This document shows, one piece after another, positions 44,336-55,090 of a stretch of DNA of 64,000 bases. Position 1 is the first letter of the stretch. Every line of letters starts with the position of its first letter. The stretch lies in assembly GCA_008508345.1 (NCBI GenBank), contig QNGE01001033.1, positions 73,128 to 137,127 of the forward strand, given 5' to 3'. Under the pieces are notes generated by a model that did no database searches, was not told where the DNA came from, and saw only the letters and a program-made list of their open reading frames with translations. The translations under genes and the position numbers were made by a program. Source of the DNA: Paragonimus westermani (lineage: Eukaryota > Platyhelminthes > Trematoda > Plagiorchiida > Troglotrematidae).

Positions 44336-45527
44336 ACCTTGATGAGCGGGAGATAATAGGAAGGTATCAGCTTCTTGAGACTGATGTTTGATGGGGAATT
44401 TTCACCTGCTGAAAGAGTAACCGGGTGCAAACCCTGGTTCTGACGTCTTTTCTGTATGACAGGGCAGATGTACTTATCGGGAAGGAGCTTAGCCATGGGC
44501 CGGATATCATTGTAGGCGTTATTATGCAGTGGATCTTGCACACATCGTTGAAAAAGAGTCAGAACTAGTGGATATAAAAGTATTGTGAAAATATCATACA
44601 GAATCCTGCCCGCAGGTGCTGGTAAAGTCTGATGAGTGAGACGTAGAGCTGATTGCTGGCACGAACCACAGAAATCAGTTTGCACGTTTGCCATGGCGTT
44701 CAAGTCGAATGAGTCGTGGCCAACTGATGCCGATGCTCGCAATATAGCACTCTTCACAGAGTTTTCACCACAAAAAAACGTGAGTCGTCTGTCAAAAACT
44801 GACGCACAAAGCCCAAATGTCGGGTATTGCGAAGCGAATATCTTCCCAATTTACTGAAGAAGACAAAACCAACATCTTCCGGTTGATGGACACCACATTT
44901 TGGTCTTCATCAGTGATATGATGAAAGTGACAAGCGGCCGAATATATAGATCACAACTGACGACCGAACTCGCCATACTTGGTTTCAGCTGAACGTAGAC
45001 GTCTTAAGGAGAAACTGGACGGCCTCCAGATTTCCTTGGCGTACTGTTGGTGAATTGTGCCGACTAAAGTATGCGAATTGTTGACATGCCTACTTCATGA
45101 GATGGATGAGTCAAAATGATGTAACATGAGGAAGGTGGTTAATACGGTCGAATAATCCAATAGCGGGTAGCTCAACGTCCACGTTGACATAGCCTCGAGG
45201 TAGGTCGGTTGAACGGGTGTATGAGACTAGTCCATTGCAGGATGAGAATTCTGTTGTAGCTGATTATCCTGTTGAAAATACTAATGACAGTAGGCACTGG
45301 CGTACGGGGGAAGTCACGAAGAGCTTCTATCATGCCAGCCAGCGGTCGAGTACGGTTTTAAACAGCGTGGTATTCTCGGGACTTCATTGTGAGCAAGCCC
45401 AAAATAAATTTTATTTTATTAATAAATGAGCTGGAAGTTGCTAGACCGCTGAAGTGCTGTAGCAGATGGATCAGCTATTTTTCAGAAGCGTTTGCTAATA
45501 GTGAGCCGTCTTCTATAGCAGTATCTT
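44336..45527. other. No gene recognised
   Basis: About 1.2 kb. The 187-codon minus frame at 44,194-44,757 begins without a clear ATG context and overlaps the LINE 3' end. It lacks recognisable motifs and I do not call it. Confidence 0.4.
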
Positions 45528-45595
45528 CGTCGACAACAGGATTCTGGTGATAAGCATCAGATCAGTCCTCGAGAATACACAGGTACCATGAGGGC
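45528..45595 (+). repeat. Gypsy-related fragment matching 13,056-13,120
   Basis: TCGTCGACAACAGGATTCTG, then GTGATAAGCATCAGATCAGT and CCTCGAGAATACACAGGTAC align with the sequence left of the first 1,249 bp fragment, at roughly 88 % identity. Here the alignment is broken by an R repeat before the 1,249 bp fragment resumes. Confidence 0.7.
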
Positions 45596-45596
45596 T

Positions 45597-46198
45597 AACG
45601 TTATTGAATCGTTCGCTAACGAATGAAGTTCACACAGAGTTACGCGTAATTTGTTGATCCAGTAAATGCTTCACAATATTCAACGACAGAGATAATCTAG
45701 CCTCGGAACGGTTAACGGAAAGGCGCTCGTAATAACTGGATTTAATACGGTACTAATTGAATCAAGGTACAAGAAAATCGAGTCTCTCACCTCGAATGTG
45801 AAAATCCTCAGAAATCAAAGAAAGAAAGTGCCCGCACAACAAGTCGACAACCAGGCACCGAAAAACAATGGTGGACGATAAAACGGGTTGAGCTCAATCG
45901 AACAAATGGTCATTGGTTGGGTCAGAGCGAAGCGACTGTTCATGCATCGAGAAACGGCAGGAATCATAAGTTACTCAAGGAAAAATACGAGGGATAAAAG
46001 TCTAAATTTGGCATCTAGAAGTTTACAGGTTTTGGACTAAATAGGGGTAAGGGAAACGGTCAAAGTAGATGGTATAAGAACGAGGATGAGTAATGTACCT
46101 CATTTGGGGAAGAGAGCAAAGCTTAGGGCCACCTTTCAACATCAGGCAAACCTCAGCAATCTCAAAATAACGCGACAAATCTTGACAAAATCAACAAG
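45597..46198. repeat. R repeat, copy 3, with likely insertion boundaries
   Basis: About 600 bp matching the R copies at 37,207 and 38,960. Comparison with 13,118-13,150, where the flanks are joined without it, indicates that this copy was inserted. TAACGTTAT at the left and GCGTTATG at the right may be remnants of a target duplication. Confidence 0.65.
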
Positions 46199-46217
46199 CG
46201 TTATGCCTTGTATATGG

Positions 46218-47466
46218 GAAACAGGGTGCGTCTCAAGTACCATGACGTTAGCAAGCGAGCGACTATCTTCACATACTTGCCAGACTTCCGACATTTCAGG
46301 CACCGTTTGAAGTAGTGAGACCCAACAACTACAATACGGGCCGATGATTCTAAGTTGGAGCTTACGATCAAAATTAGCAAGGCTACGATTGGTCTATCTG
46401 GTGTCAAGCTGAGTTCCGTAGCTGACACCGGCGCGCCAGGCAACAGTACGTGGTATTATATGAAGCCTGTGAAGGCAGACAGGATGTAGACTAGTAAAAT
46501 ACAGTCGGAAATCTGTCGATTAGCAAATTAAACGAACCTAATTTCTCAGGGCTTTGATACACGAAGTTAGCTGAAACCGAACCAATGAAATTCCGGCTAA
46601 CGGTAGGCTTTCTTGCTTGGTCGACCAGATGGTATTCGTCAAAGTCTACCAAAAGATCGAAGTGATAGAGAAGATCGACGCTGATCATCGTTGACGACCA
46701 AGAGAATGTAGCAGAAAAGTCCACGACGATCTAGGTACGTGAGAACGCTGGCCGAAAGCTGATAGTGTTTCCTCTGGATGAACGAAGATTCGATTTGACC
46801 GATTGGTTAAAATCATGTAACCCAGGTGGAACCACATTGACCTCAGCACCAGTGTCGATGAGGTACCGTTTCAGAACCTTCACAAATGGCTAATCACAGA
46901 AAGTACGTTTAGGAAGCCGCCTTTGAGATTAATCTGTCTTGCTTGTTGACTGAACCAATACTGCAGAGTTGTTGACATCGACGAATTGGTTAGAGGATTG
47001 TTAGTGATACCGACACTGAACAGGATTAGCGTTTGGCCGCGTTGGGTTGAGTACATACATTCCTGGAGGGCTGCTGTGTTGTCGAGTGGGGTAGTCCAGC
47101 GTGACCTAGAAAGTTGCATTGTTGAAGCCTGTAACTGTTTAGTAAGGCCATCAATGTTAGCGGTCGAATTGGTGATCGGTCCATGACTAACCGAAGCGGT
47201 TTGAGAAATGTGAAAGAACGTGTCGGCTGACTCTGTCAGGAGCGCTTCAAGGTTACCACTGTTTGTTTTGAATACATTTAAGCAATCACTGTAGTCGAAT
47301 ATCCTCAAAGAATATCTTCTGTTACTGTGTCTTGCCTGTCTACCGCTGCATTTGATAGTTGACAGTCACCGAGTTCAATGGTGCTTAAAATTTGAATAGT
47401 GCGTTCGTGATCTGGCAGACAAACGCACTTAATTACTGTAGAACTTAGTGGCATGTACGGTGTCTT
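46218..47466 (-). mobile_element. CsRn1-type gag-protease fragment, identical copy 2
   Basis: Second copy of the 1,249 bp segment at 13,150-14,398 (offset 33,068), with no difference found by eye line by line. On the minus strand it holds broken gag and a protease with DTGAEVNVVPP, DTGA being coded at 46,845-46,856. The in-frame TAG of copy 1 is present at the equivalent place (46,733-46,731). The right flank (CTTAGAGTACGTTAG) is unrelated to that of copy 1. Confidence 0.85.
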
Positions 47467-47939
47467 AGAGTACGTTAGCTCTGAAATGTTGTCCATCTTA
47501 TCAACAGTGTGAGAACAGAACTCCATAATCAGACGCTGAAAACCAGTTAGCCCTACAGTATACTGTCGTAGCGTGAACAGGGCTGGTAGTCGTATAAACT
47601 ACGATTTACGGTTTCTGCTTCGAAAAGATGCAAACGATACGGCGAAATGTGATTTTAAGCTATCATTATGGCACAACCAGTGGATAGCAAATCTATTTAA
47701 GATATACGGAAAATAAAAGAGATCTTTAAATAACATCTATGTGAAAAAATCTATCAAACCAATAATTCGAACGTATGGACCAATTGAACGCACGAAGCCG
47801 CACTACACAGATACCCATAAAGCTGTACGTAATACACAAACAAACTGTCGAAAATGAAGACCGAAAACTTAGTACACGCATTGTCCATATGGCCTCGCAT
47901 AAAGCCACATGTGACACTAACATTGAAGATTAACCAGAG
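47467..47939. other. No gene recognised
   Basis: AT-rich sequence between the duplicated fragment and the third MITE copy. The left end of that MITE may lie here, but I could not place it. Confidence 0.4.
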
Positions 47940-48150
47940 GGGTTAGAGACCAGCCGTCGATAAGCGATTGAACCACAAATGTGTATTCTCTTGTTTCGCC
48001 TAACACAATCACGTGAGGAGAAAAACGACCGAATATCATACATCACGTGAACTTTTTACTAACCTGAATAAAGTATGTAACTATAAATTTTGGGGCTATT
48101 TTTCGAACCATACCTCAGGTAGGCTAATGAACTCACCACATCGCTAATGT
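47940..48150. mobile_element. MITE-like element, copy 3 (diverged)
   Basis: Aligns with the right half of copies 1 and 2: GGTTAGAGACCAGCCGTCGA, then CATACATCACGTGAACTTT and the end CATACCTCAGGTAGGCTAAT. It is clearly more diverged than copies 1 and 2, which points to repeated activity over time. Confidence 0.6.
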
Positions 48151-49009
48151 AGCGTCCTCAATAAAGATGTACGCCGTTCCCTGGTGGCAAAACATGTACT
48201 GTTGTTTAGTATACATTGTCGTGTGATCTCTCCATCGAACGTAAGACCGCAACTCGTACTAATGGATGGCAGTTTCGAAAATCCCAGTCTCCTGTACTCA
48301 AATATGGTAGCGTCTTGTGAAAAAAATTAGTTTCACAATCCACCAGCATCGAACGCCGTATCCGGTACTTGTCCGACTTGTTCAGTATAAGTGTAATCAG
48401 TCCTGTTCATTGTCACCAGCTACTCGTCAGTCAGAGGGTGCGAATTGAGGACTGCAGAAAGTTGTTTCTTTTTACAGTGAATCCTTCAAAAGTAATTCAT
48501 ATCTGAATCAGACGTCCGTCGTGTCTTCGTCTGGTGCAGTTGATTAGATCGCCAAAGCTGAAGTTTTTCGCATCGCACAGAACAACTTACGATGCATAGC
48601 TTGCATGAACATCGGAACTTCGGACTCGATATAACGGCCTCTCTACACAGTCCTCGACTTAATCTGTGAACGCATAATGAAGCCCCGACTTCTTATAAAA
48701 ATTGGAGGGGTTGTAATGATTCTCGAAGTGTGCATAAACAGAAAAAGTAAAGAAATGACATGTTTAAGCAATCCAGAGTAAAAACGTGTTACACTGAGAA
48801 ATGGTCATAATTGGCCAATTGGTCGTGCGTATGACAAAAGCAACCAGTGGTTTATGCAGGGATGTTATACAGTCGTTCTCTCTGTAGATCATAACAGTGA
48901 CTTTCGAATTTGAAGTTACTAGCACTGTGGTTGCAGCACTGTTGAGGCCTGATCTTCACTAATCAGTTGTATTCTACTTTGACGGACCATTTTGCCAACG
49001 TGATGGCCT
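48151..49009. other. No gene recognised
   Basis: About 0.85 kb with no supportable feature. Confidence 0.45.
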
Positions 49010-49135
49010 GATACATCTGACAGATAACCCGACGCATTTTTCTGATGAGCTTGCAGTTACGTCCTTGAGACCAACCAGGTTGAAAATCAACATTCGCAAG
49101 ACAAAGCTTGTGATCAGTCGTAGTGACCATACGCA
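49010..49135 (+). pseudogene. LINE reverse transcriptase scrap
   Basis: In one frame the plus strand reads DELAVTSLRPTRLKINIRKT, then KLVIS. This resembles the block after the catalytic motif in LINE RTs (A-x3-GL-x-IN-x-x-KTK). Only about 40 codons are recognisable and no catalytic motif is present. It runs directly into the gypsy integrase scrap. Confidence 0.45.
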
Positions 49136-49164
49136 TACTATGACAGTATTTGCCAAGGGATCTG

Positions 49165-49760
49165 CTCAAATCACTCGGGCTGCGCTCTCGATAGACTGTC
49201 CTGTTGTAATGGCCGACCATGTCACCCGATGGGTGAAAGCCATTTCCACGACAGATCAAACTGGCGGAACAGTTGCACACACTTATATGAACAATTTTCT
49301 GGTTCGCTTTGGAGTGACGCGCAGTGGCCACGATTCAGAGCTCGTGTTTCGAGGAGCGGCAATTTCAGATGTTGAAGAACTGGGGGATTCAACGCTTGAT
49401 AACATCACCATACCATCCACAAACGAAGTGGTTGACAGAGCGTTTCAGTCGTACACTGAAGGAATGGCTGAACAGTGGAGGCAATAACCCGGAAGAAGGA
49501 TCACTAAACATATTGTTCGGATATCGCACGGTGAGGCATACAGCAACTGAGAGTCCACCATTTGGGCTTACGTAGGGAAGGGAGCCAAGAACACTCTTGG
49601 ATGTCTGTAATCGGAGACAAACAGAAACAATTATCACCGCAAGAACGACGATACCTAGAACGAAGTGCGAGTTGGACAATAAGAACGACACTGGGCAACA
49701 TTTTGCCACGTTGTTCGTGGATTTTGTTCATCTGGAGGAGCACAGTGCTCAGTAGTCACC
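49165..49760 (+). pseudogene. Gypsy integrase scrap
   Basis: The core begins with MADHVTRWVKAISTTDQTGG, then TVAHTYMNNFLVRFGVTRS, where the family has a VDRFTKW start. In a second frame it continues FQMLKNWGIQRLITSPYHPQ, TKWLTERFSRTLKEWLN and ILFGYRTVRHTATESPPFG. The motif TSPYHPQ with the downstream Glu (TERF) fixes it as integrase. The second catalytic Asp block is altered (GHDSELVF). The first 50 codons and the rest are in different frames. It appears to be a different gypsy lineage or a different portion from that at 16.5 kb. After 49,620 a tail in another frame follows. Confidence 0.75.
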
Positions 49761-50848
49761 GACTGCAACTTCGTTCGACGCCGGACGAAGTTATCTCAGT
49801 TGATAAATAGTTTTTCACCTTTGCACCCGTTTTGACGGTTTGTTTGCCTTTTTTATATGGGGAGCTAACACTATCTCTCACTGTGTGCGCACACGTATGC
49901 GGCAAGTGTACGTCGTTTTGTACGTGGGTGAATGATCCACTATTTCCGGCTGTAAGGTTGCTTCTAGTCAATGTTGATTGACCCGGATCATGCAACTGTC
50001 TTAGAGTGGACGGTTGCCTGTCAGCTAGCTCGAATTTGTTTGTAACTTACATCGCACAATCTACTACCGCTCCGAATGGCATCAATCAATTCGAACCAGT
50101 ATTATACTTTATACACCCCTAGAAGTAAAGCTCCAGCTCTTTACATACTTGTATCCTCAGCAAAATTAAGACAGTCAATTTGAGCCCCACAATCACAATA
50201 ATCACCATGACCTACACAGAAAAGTTAATGAACAGTCACAATCGATGGCAATCAATAGATATGTATGTTGATTCTGTCTCAAAGTTAACGAAAGCATAAA
50301 AATGTTGAATCTGTGCGGAGGTTGAACTGTCCGAGTAATGAAACATGAAAAGTGTGGCCGGGATTCAACTAAACTAACATTTTTACGAAGATATACTGGA
50401 AGATTTAGAATTCTATCTAAAGAGGTTTGAATAACTGTGGTCAATTGCATCGAACGGAATTGTTGCTTAAAAATATGTCCGCACTATTTGAATTGATGAG
50501 AAACACTAAAACCAACGAGTTGTTTACGGGGAAATTGATTGCAAAGTGATAAATATCCAAAAGCTTTAGAGAAAAGTATAGAATGCTTCGACAACAAATC
50601 AGGGAGAATAGGTGATAAACAATATAGTAACTGCAGATCAAAAATGACATTGCGAAGGCGACTGACGGAATGATAAGAGATCGTAAGCGTTTGACGCAAA
50701 ACGAGAATTTTCTGATTTTGATTAATACGACACTGACATGAGGTTGGTTTGCTACATTTCCATACAACATGCCCCCCAAAACACTAAACAGAAGGAGATC
50801 GAGATGAGAATTCATTATGCACATGAAAGATAGACGTTCTCCTACTAG
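49761..50848. other. No gene recognised
   Basis: About 1.1 kb. The left part may be the 3' tail of the gypsy fragment. The 127-codon minus frame at 50,441-50,824 is AT-rich, hydrophobic and without motif. Confidence 0.4.
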
Positions 50849-51160
50849 TGTAGTGGGGCCGAGTGATCACACTATACTACTTACACTACTAATATTCAGT
50901 AGTAGGGTGAGAGCATGGATTTTGACACCGAAATGAACGCGGGTAAACACAGGAAGGAACACTAGGATACAGCATCGCATGAAGTTGTTCCTGCTACTTA
51001 AAGGAAATGAGCATTGGCGTCTTCGGCAACCGTGAGGTTCTGAGAGGGGTGTCGTACGTAAATGAGTGTTTTTGTTTGTGATCCTGTTGAAACGTACAGT
51101 CCGTGGATTGGTTTTCCGAATAAGAAGTGCTCATGCCATCCGCTCTCTTGACTCACGACA
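50849..51160 (+). repeat. LTR of gypsy family, copy 2
   Basis: 312 bp, beginning TGTAGTGGGG and ending CGACA. Aligns with 11,821-12,128: GAGCATGGATTTTGACACCG, CCGTGGATTGGTTTTCCGAA and CATGCCATCCGCTCTCTTGA. No primer-site-like TGG follows, and no internal element sequence was recognised on either side, so it is probably a solo LTR. Confidence 0.72.
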
Positions 51161-51801
51161 CCGGTTCTTTTTACTAAACCGGAAACCAAATGCTAAGAAA
51201 TATACATGTAAAGCATTCTTTCCGCGTGATAAATTTAAACCTTATAGTCGGGGACGCTATGTTGCAAGATTTGTGCGAAGAATGATCTCGATGTGTGCTT
51301 GTAATACCTAGCTCGTGAGTATCACGGAGGCGGAGACAAACAACCTTCTCACTGACTGTGTCAGCTCCGTGGGACTCGAGGACTTGGTCGGTCTGCTGAG
51401 TTGCCCCAAACTCAGGCTTTGTAATCACCCAGAAGAAGTGGTCGGTCGTTCATCGGCGTCAAGCTGTCTGCGGAGCAGAGCTCATCACAGAACTGGTCGT
51501 TTTTATGATCGGCACATTTATCTCGAACGGTTCGCAAGCGCATGGATATGATTCGATGGCTGATGTAGTGTAGTTCACCTATCATCAAAGAATTGACGTG
51601 GTTGGATGACGCAAATCAGACGCTGTGCTCCCGAGTGCTAATTTCCAGAAAATCTCTCCAGTGGAAGGAGTACCTAGCAGGTGTTTTTCAGAGCTTTTTT
51701 ATAGGAAGGTTATATTTCACTTCAATCTGCGGTATTCACGCCGTAGCAGCTCAGTTCTACGGCCGTCAGTGCAGATCGGCGTTCCGATTATCCAGTGTTA
51801 C
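51161..51801. other. Spacer between two LTR relics
   Basis: About 640 bp between LTR copies 2 and 3, which share orientation. I find no gag or pol motif in it, so the pair is more likely two solo LTRs than one short element. Confidence 0.45.
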
Positions 51802-52109
51802 TGTACTGAGGAAGAGCGATCGCATCATACTACCCACACCATTACTATTCAATAGTGTGACAGGAGCTTGAGTTTTGACATTGGAATGACCATGAGAAAA
51901 AATACAAGCGTCGAAGTGCAGAATATCATTATATGGTTCTCGGTACAAACAGGAACTGCGCACTGGTGTTTGTGGCAACTCTGACCTTTTGGGACCTTTA
52001 CCACACGCAGATGAGTGTATTTGCCTGTTGTCCTGTTGAAACACATAACCCATATGTTGCTTTCCCGAATAAATAACCCTTGTGCCATCCACATTGTTGG
52101 CTCACAACA
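51802..52109 (+). repeat. LTR of gypsy family, copy 3
   Basis: 308 bp from TGTACTGAGG to ACAACA, aligned with the copies at 11,821 and 50,849. It contains CGAATAAATAACCCTTGTGC, in which AATAAA could be the polyadenylation signal of the LTR. The flanks TTAC and CTAC may be an imperfect 4 bp target duplication. Confidence 0.72.
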
Positions 52110-53089
52110 CTACACTGATCCAGTAATGTACGCATATTGCGTGTCACGACAAACGGTATCTTGCCCCTATGTGCTTGACACCTGCCGAAGTGTGGGATTT
52201 GGGCTCGATTTTCTTGTTCCAAAATGTAACCTGCGAGAAGAATATATATGGTTTACCTGGGAAATTCCACTCAAAGACTATAACTCAGAAGTATGACCCG
52301 AAGTGTAACAGAGGGTAGGCATTTCGTGGAGATGCTATCCAGAATGACTGACTCCAATGTCTAAGACACCTAAGTTTTTCAACAGTTCACAACTTTCAAC
52401 TAATATAATGAGACATTTCAGACAACGTTTCGACTCAGGATGAAGACCAGATAGTCGTGATACTAATATCTTGTTTGTGAGTTATTTTTCCAACTCCTAT
52501 CCTCAACTTATTCAGCTCCGAGAACCAGCAAAAGACAATTGAAGAAAAGACAGAAACTCAGTCCATCTCAAGTTGGTAACCGCTTCATTTTATAGACAGA
52601 TAACAGTGTCATTTTGTGCTACTCACCCACTTGAACGAACATTTTGTCAGATGGATACATGCCTAACATCCACATCGATTACACAGCGTGAAGTGCAAAC
52701 ATTGCAAAACTCTGGCGTAAATACCCAAATTTAGACACTAAATGTACAAACTTGCGGTTTCCGTAAATCCGCAAAATCGACATCAGTCTCAGCATGATAG
52801 TTGCTTTCGCGCACACGTTGGGCTCTTCGTGAGGCTTCCATGAATTTAATCAACTGAACGCCGGATTTTTATGTATGCGGTGACCAGACGCTAGCACATG
52901 TTTATTAATCGACAAAGAAACTCTATGTGAATAATCACCTAGTCACGTAGTCTCCTGGGACATACTATTTGTCAGTGCTTTCAGAATGTAATCATTTCCT
53001 CCGGTTTGAATCGTTTTATCAATACTGTTTGCGGAAGTCTACTAGCATCAGTCAATACGAATTCAAGCTAGATTTCAATGTGAACGTCA
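52110..53089. other. No gene recognised
   Basis: About 1 kb with no supportable gene or repeat. Confidence 0.45.
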
Positions 53090-53400
53090 TTCACATTTGA
53101 TCACAGCCTTCGCATTGAGATAAGCAATACACTCAGTCTCTTTCGAAAAGAAACATTAGACTCGAGTTTCGCCCTCATTAAAGCTCGTCAATAGTGCCGG
53201 GATTTGAACTCCGACCACGTTTTCATGAGGCAACCTTGTTGACCACTGCGCCACTCAACTCATATTAGGCACGACCGAACTATCAGATCTGAACGCCAAA
53301 ACACTCGTCTGTGAACAGTGATCAGGTTACCCAACCGTCAGGAGAGGAGACACAATAACTGCCTGTTTACTGCGCTCGACAACCCGATGATTGGGACTTC
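53090..53400 (-). repeat. tRNA-headed SINE-like repeat, copy 1
   Basis: On the minus strand the segment 53,262-53,195 has the internal promoter boxes of a tRNA gene: A box TGGCGCAGTGG at 53,253-53,243 and B box GTTCAAATC at about 53,210-53,202. The surrounding sequence is not a foldable functional tRNA; the T stem has mismatches. The tail (GAAACTCGAGT, then AATGCGAAGGCTGTGATCA) recurs on the same strand at 56,885-56,770 and, in part, at 55,015-54,925. This is the structure of a tRNA-derived SINE family. Confidence 0.6.
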
Positions 53401-54924
53401 CAAGGTTGATAGAAATCACTGATTTCATTACTCATTAAACCTGCAAACGCTGCGGTCAAACGTGAGTGTTATTCAACTTGAAATTGATCAAATCCTTGAT
53501 TACTGATCAGTGAGAGACGAATTTTCTGGAGTGCCTCGCCGTACTGTAGACAGAGGTGGTTTTCTGGTCTCATTCAGTGTGTTGAAGTATCGTACTTTCT
53601 CTAAATTGCTCTTTGGGTATGTTGGGTCTCCGATTACACCCAACTGCCCCCTTCACATGTCATTATCAAAAATACGTCTTTCTTGTGCACAGCTGTTACT
53701 AATCCTATGTGCAACAATTCTTTTGAATACCAGTTAATGAAACCATCCCTGCAGGATTTTCTAAATTTTTTGTGTAACACGTTATGTGACTGATGTGAGC
53801 ATCAAGCAAAACACTTGTTTTTATAGAATGAGATATTTACATCTGTGATACTCAGGCGGAGTGAGACCTTGCACGTTCAATCCAAATGCTCTTGACCATC
53901 TGAGTCTGATGTGTGTGGTCAAACTGATAACCAAATGAGCTGTTATACACTAATATTTTTATACGTCGTTCATATGTCAGGATATGTAAATGATCACAAA
54001 CATGGAACCGTCTGTGTCTCGGACAATTCTGAACCCATAAACGCCTGTCGATTATTTGATAGTATAATTGAGGGGAAACGTTAAAATCTTGTCATACATG
54101 TTATTCGTTAGTCCGTACAATACAAACCTTCTAATATTGCACCTGATTGTTGATCGTGTTTGTGGACACCATGCTTTGTGCCAACTATATCCGTTTGAAC
54201 AAAGATGGGAACTCACTGATTGGTGAATTTTTGTGTACCACAGAGCCTGGCCACAAAAACCGATTGGTCAAAAGTAATGGGCTTGAGTTACGTTCCGTTT
54301 GATTTCAGTAACATTTTCCCAATAGACTGAACAGGTAGGTCACTGTCTACTGTTACGGATTTTTCAGATAAAGCGAATCAGTTTATTCAGTAGTGTGTTC
54401 GTTCTAACAGTTTTACAGGAAAATGTTTTTGAACTGCTTACACTCCGTAATGTTGAGTTAACTGGTCCCGGATAATTGTGTTTTTTCGACCAATTTGCCC
54501 TAATGGCTTGCCCCAATGGTTCCAACCCGTGATTAAATCATATTTGAGAGTATACCTCGTGTATAGTGTCAGCCGTCAGTATTCCATGAATATTTCTTCC
54601 GGTTAATTGTGACTTAAAGAAATAATTTCTGAATTGACTTTCTAACAAACAACCAAATGGATTATGCTGACATAACACTAGTATATAAAAACCAAATGAT
54701 CGGCTCAGATCAATTTTAGTCACCTCCATCTATAGGGCTGACTTGCTTCGAAGATACCTGGCCAATTAGACTTGTGCGAAAATATCATCTACGTTACATA
54801 ACAATCAAGCTTGCCATTACCGAAAATCTACTCCTAAGTTATCAACAGAAATATTCAGAAGCATGTGAATCTTTTCTTTTCGATAAATAGTAGAGAATTT
54901 GGTTAAAACAAACCGAACAGTACT
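53401..54924. other. No gene recognised
   Basis: About 1.5 kb. A 75-codon plus frame at 53,510-53,737 shows no motif. Confidence 0.45.
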
Positions 54925-55090
54925 CATAATTGATCACAGCTTTCGCATTCCCATAATCGTTTTCGAGAAAAAAGTTGAATCGTAACCTTGTTAGGACTCA
55001 TCAAGGTTGCACATTATTTGTTATGACCGGACTGTGAACTCCGTGCGACAGTCGACTGGAGTAAACTGGGCAGTTACGGTATGTCTACTT
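54925..55090 (-). repeat. SINE-like repeat, copy 2 (partial)
   Basis: On the minus strand AATGCGAAAGCTGTGATCAA matches the tail of copy 1 almost exactly, and AACAAGGTTACGATTC matches part of its tRNA-like head. The promoter boxes are not preserved. Confidence 0.55.

Noticed and set aside
44194..44757. 187-codon minus-strand frame
   Set aside because: Starts on a weak, non-ATG-like context, overlaps the 3' end of the RTE LINE on the opposite strand and has no motif.
50441..50824. 127-codon hydrophobic minus-strand frame, possible membrane protein
   Set aside because: AT-rich sequence gives Leu/Ile/Phe/Ser-rich translations by chance; no conserved pattern, and a nearby NFAEDT-like match to an RT motif was too weak to support.
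50849..52109. A short LTR element formed by LTR copies 2 and 3
   Set aside because: The 640 bp between them has no primer site, polypurine tract or protein motif, and the two LTRs are diverged; two solo LTRs are simpler.
53195..53262. A functional tRNA gene on the minus strand
   Set aside because: A and B boxes are present, but stems do not pair well and the tail is shared with dispersed copies, which fits a SINE head.
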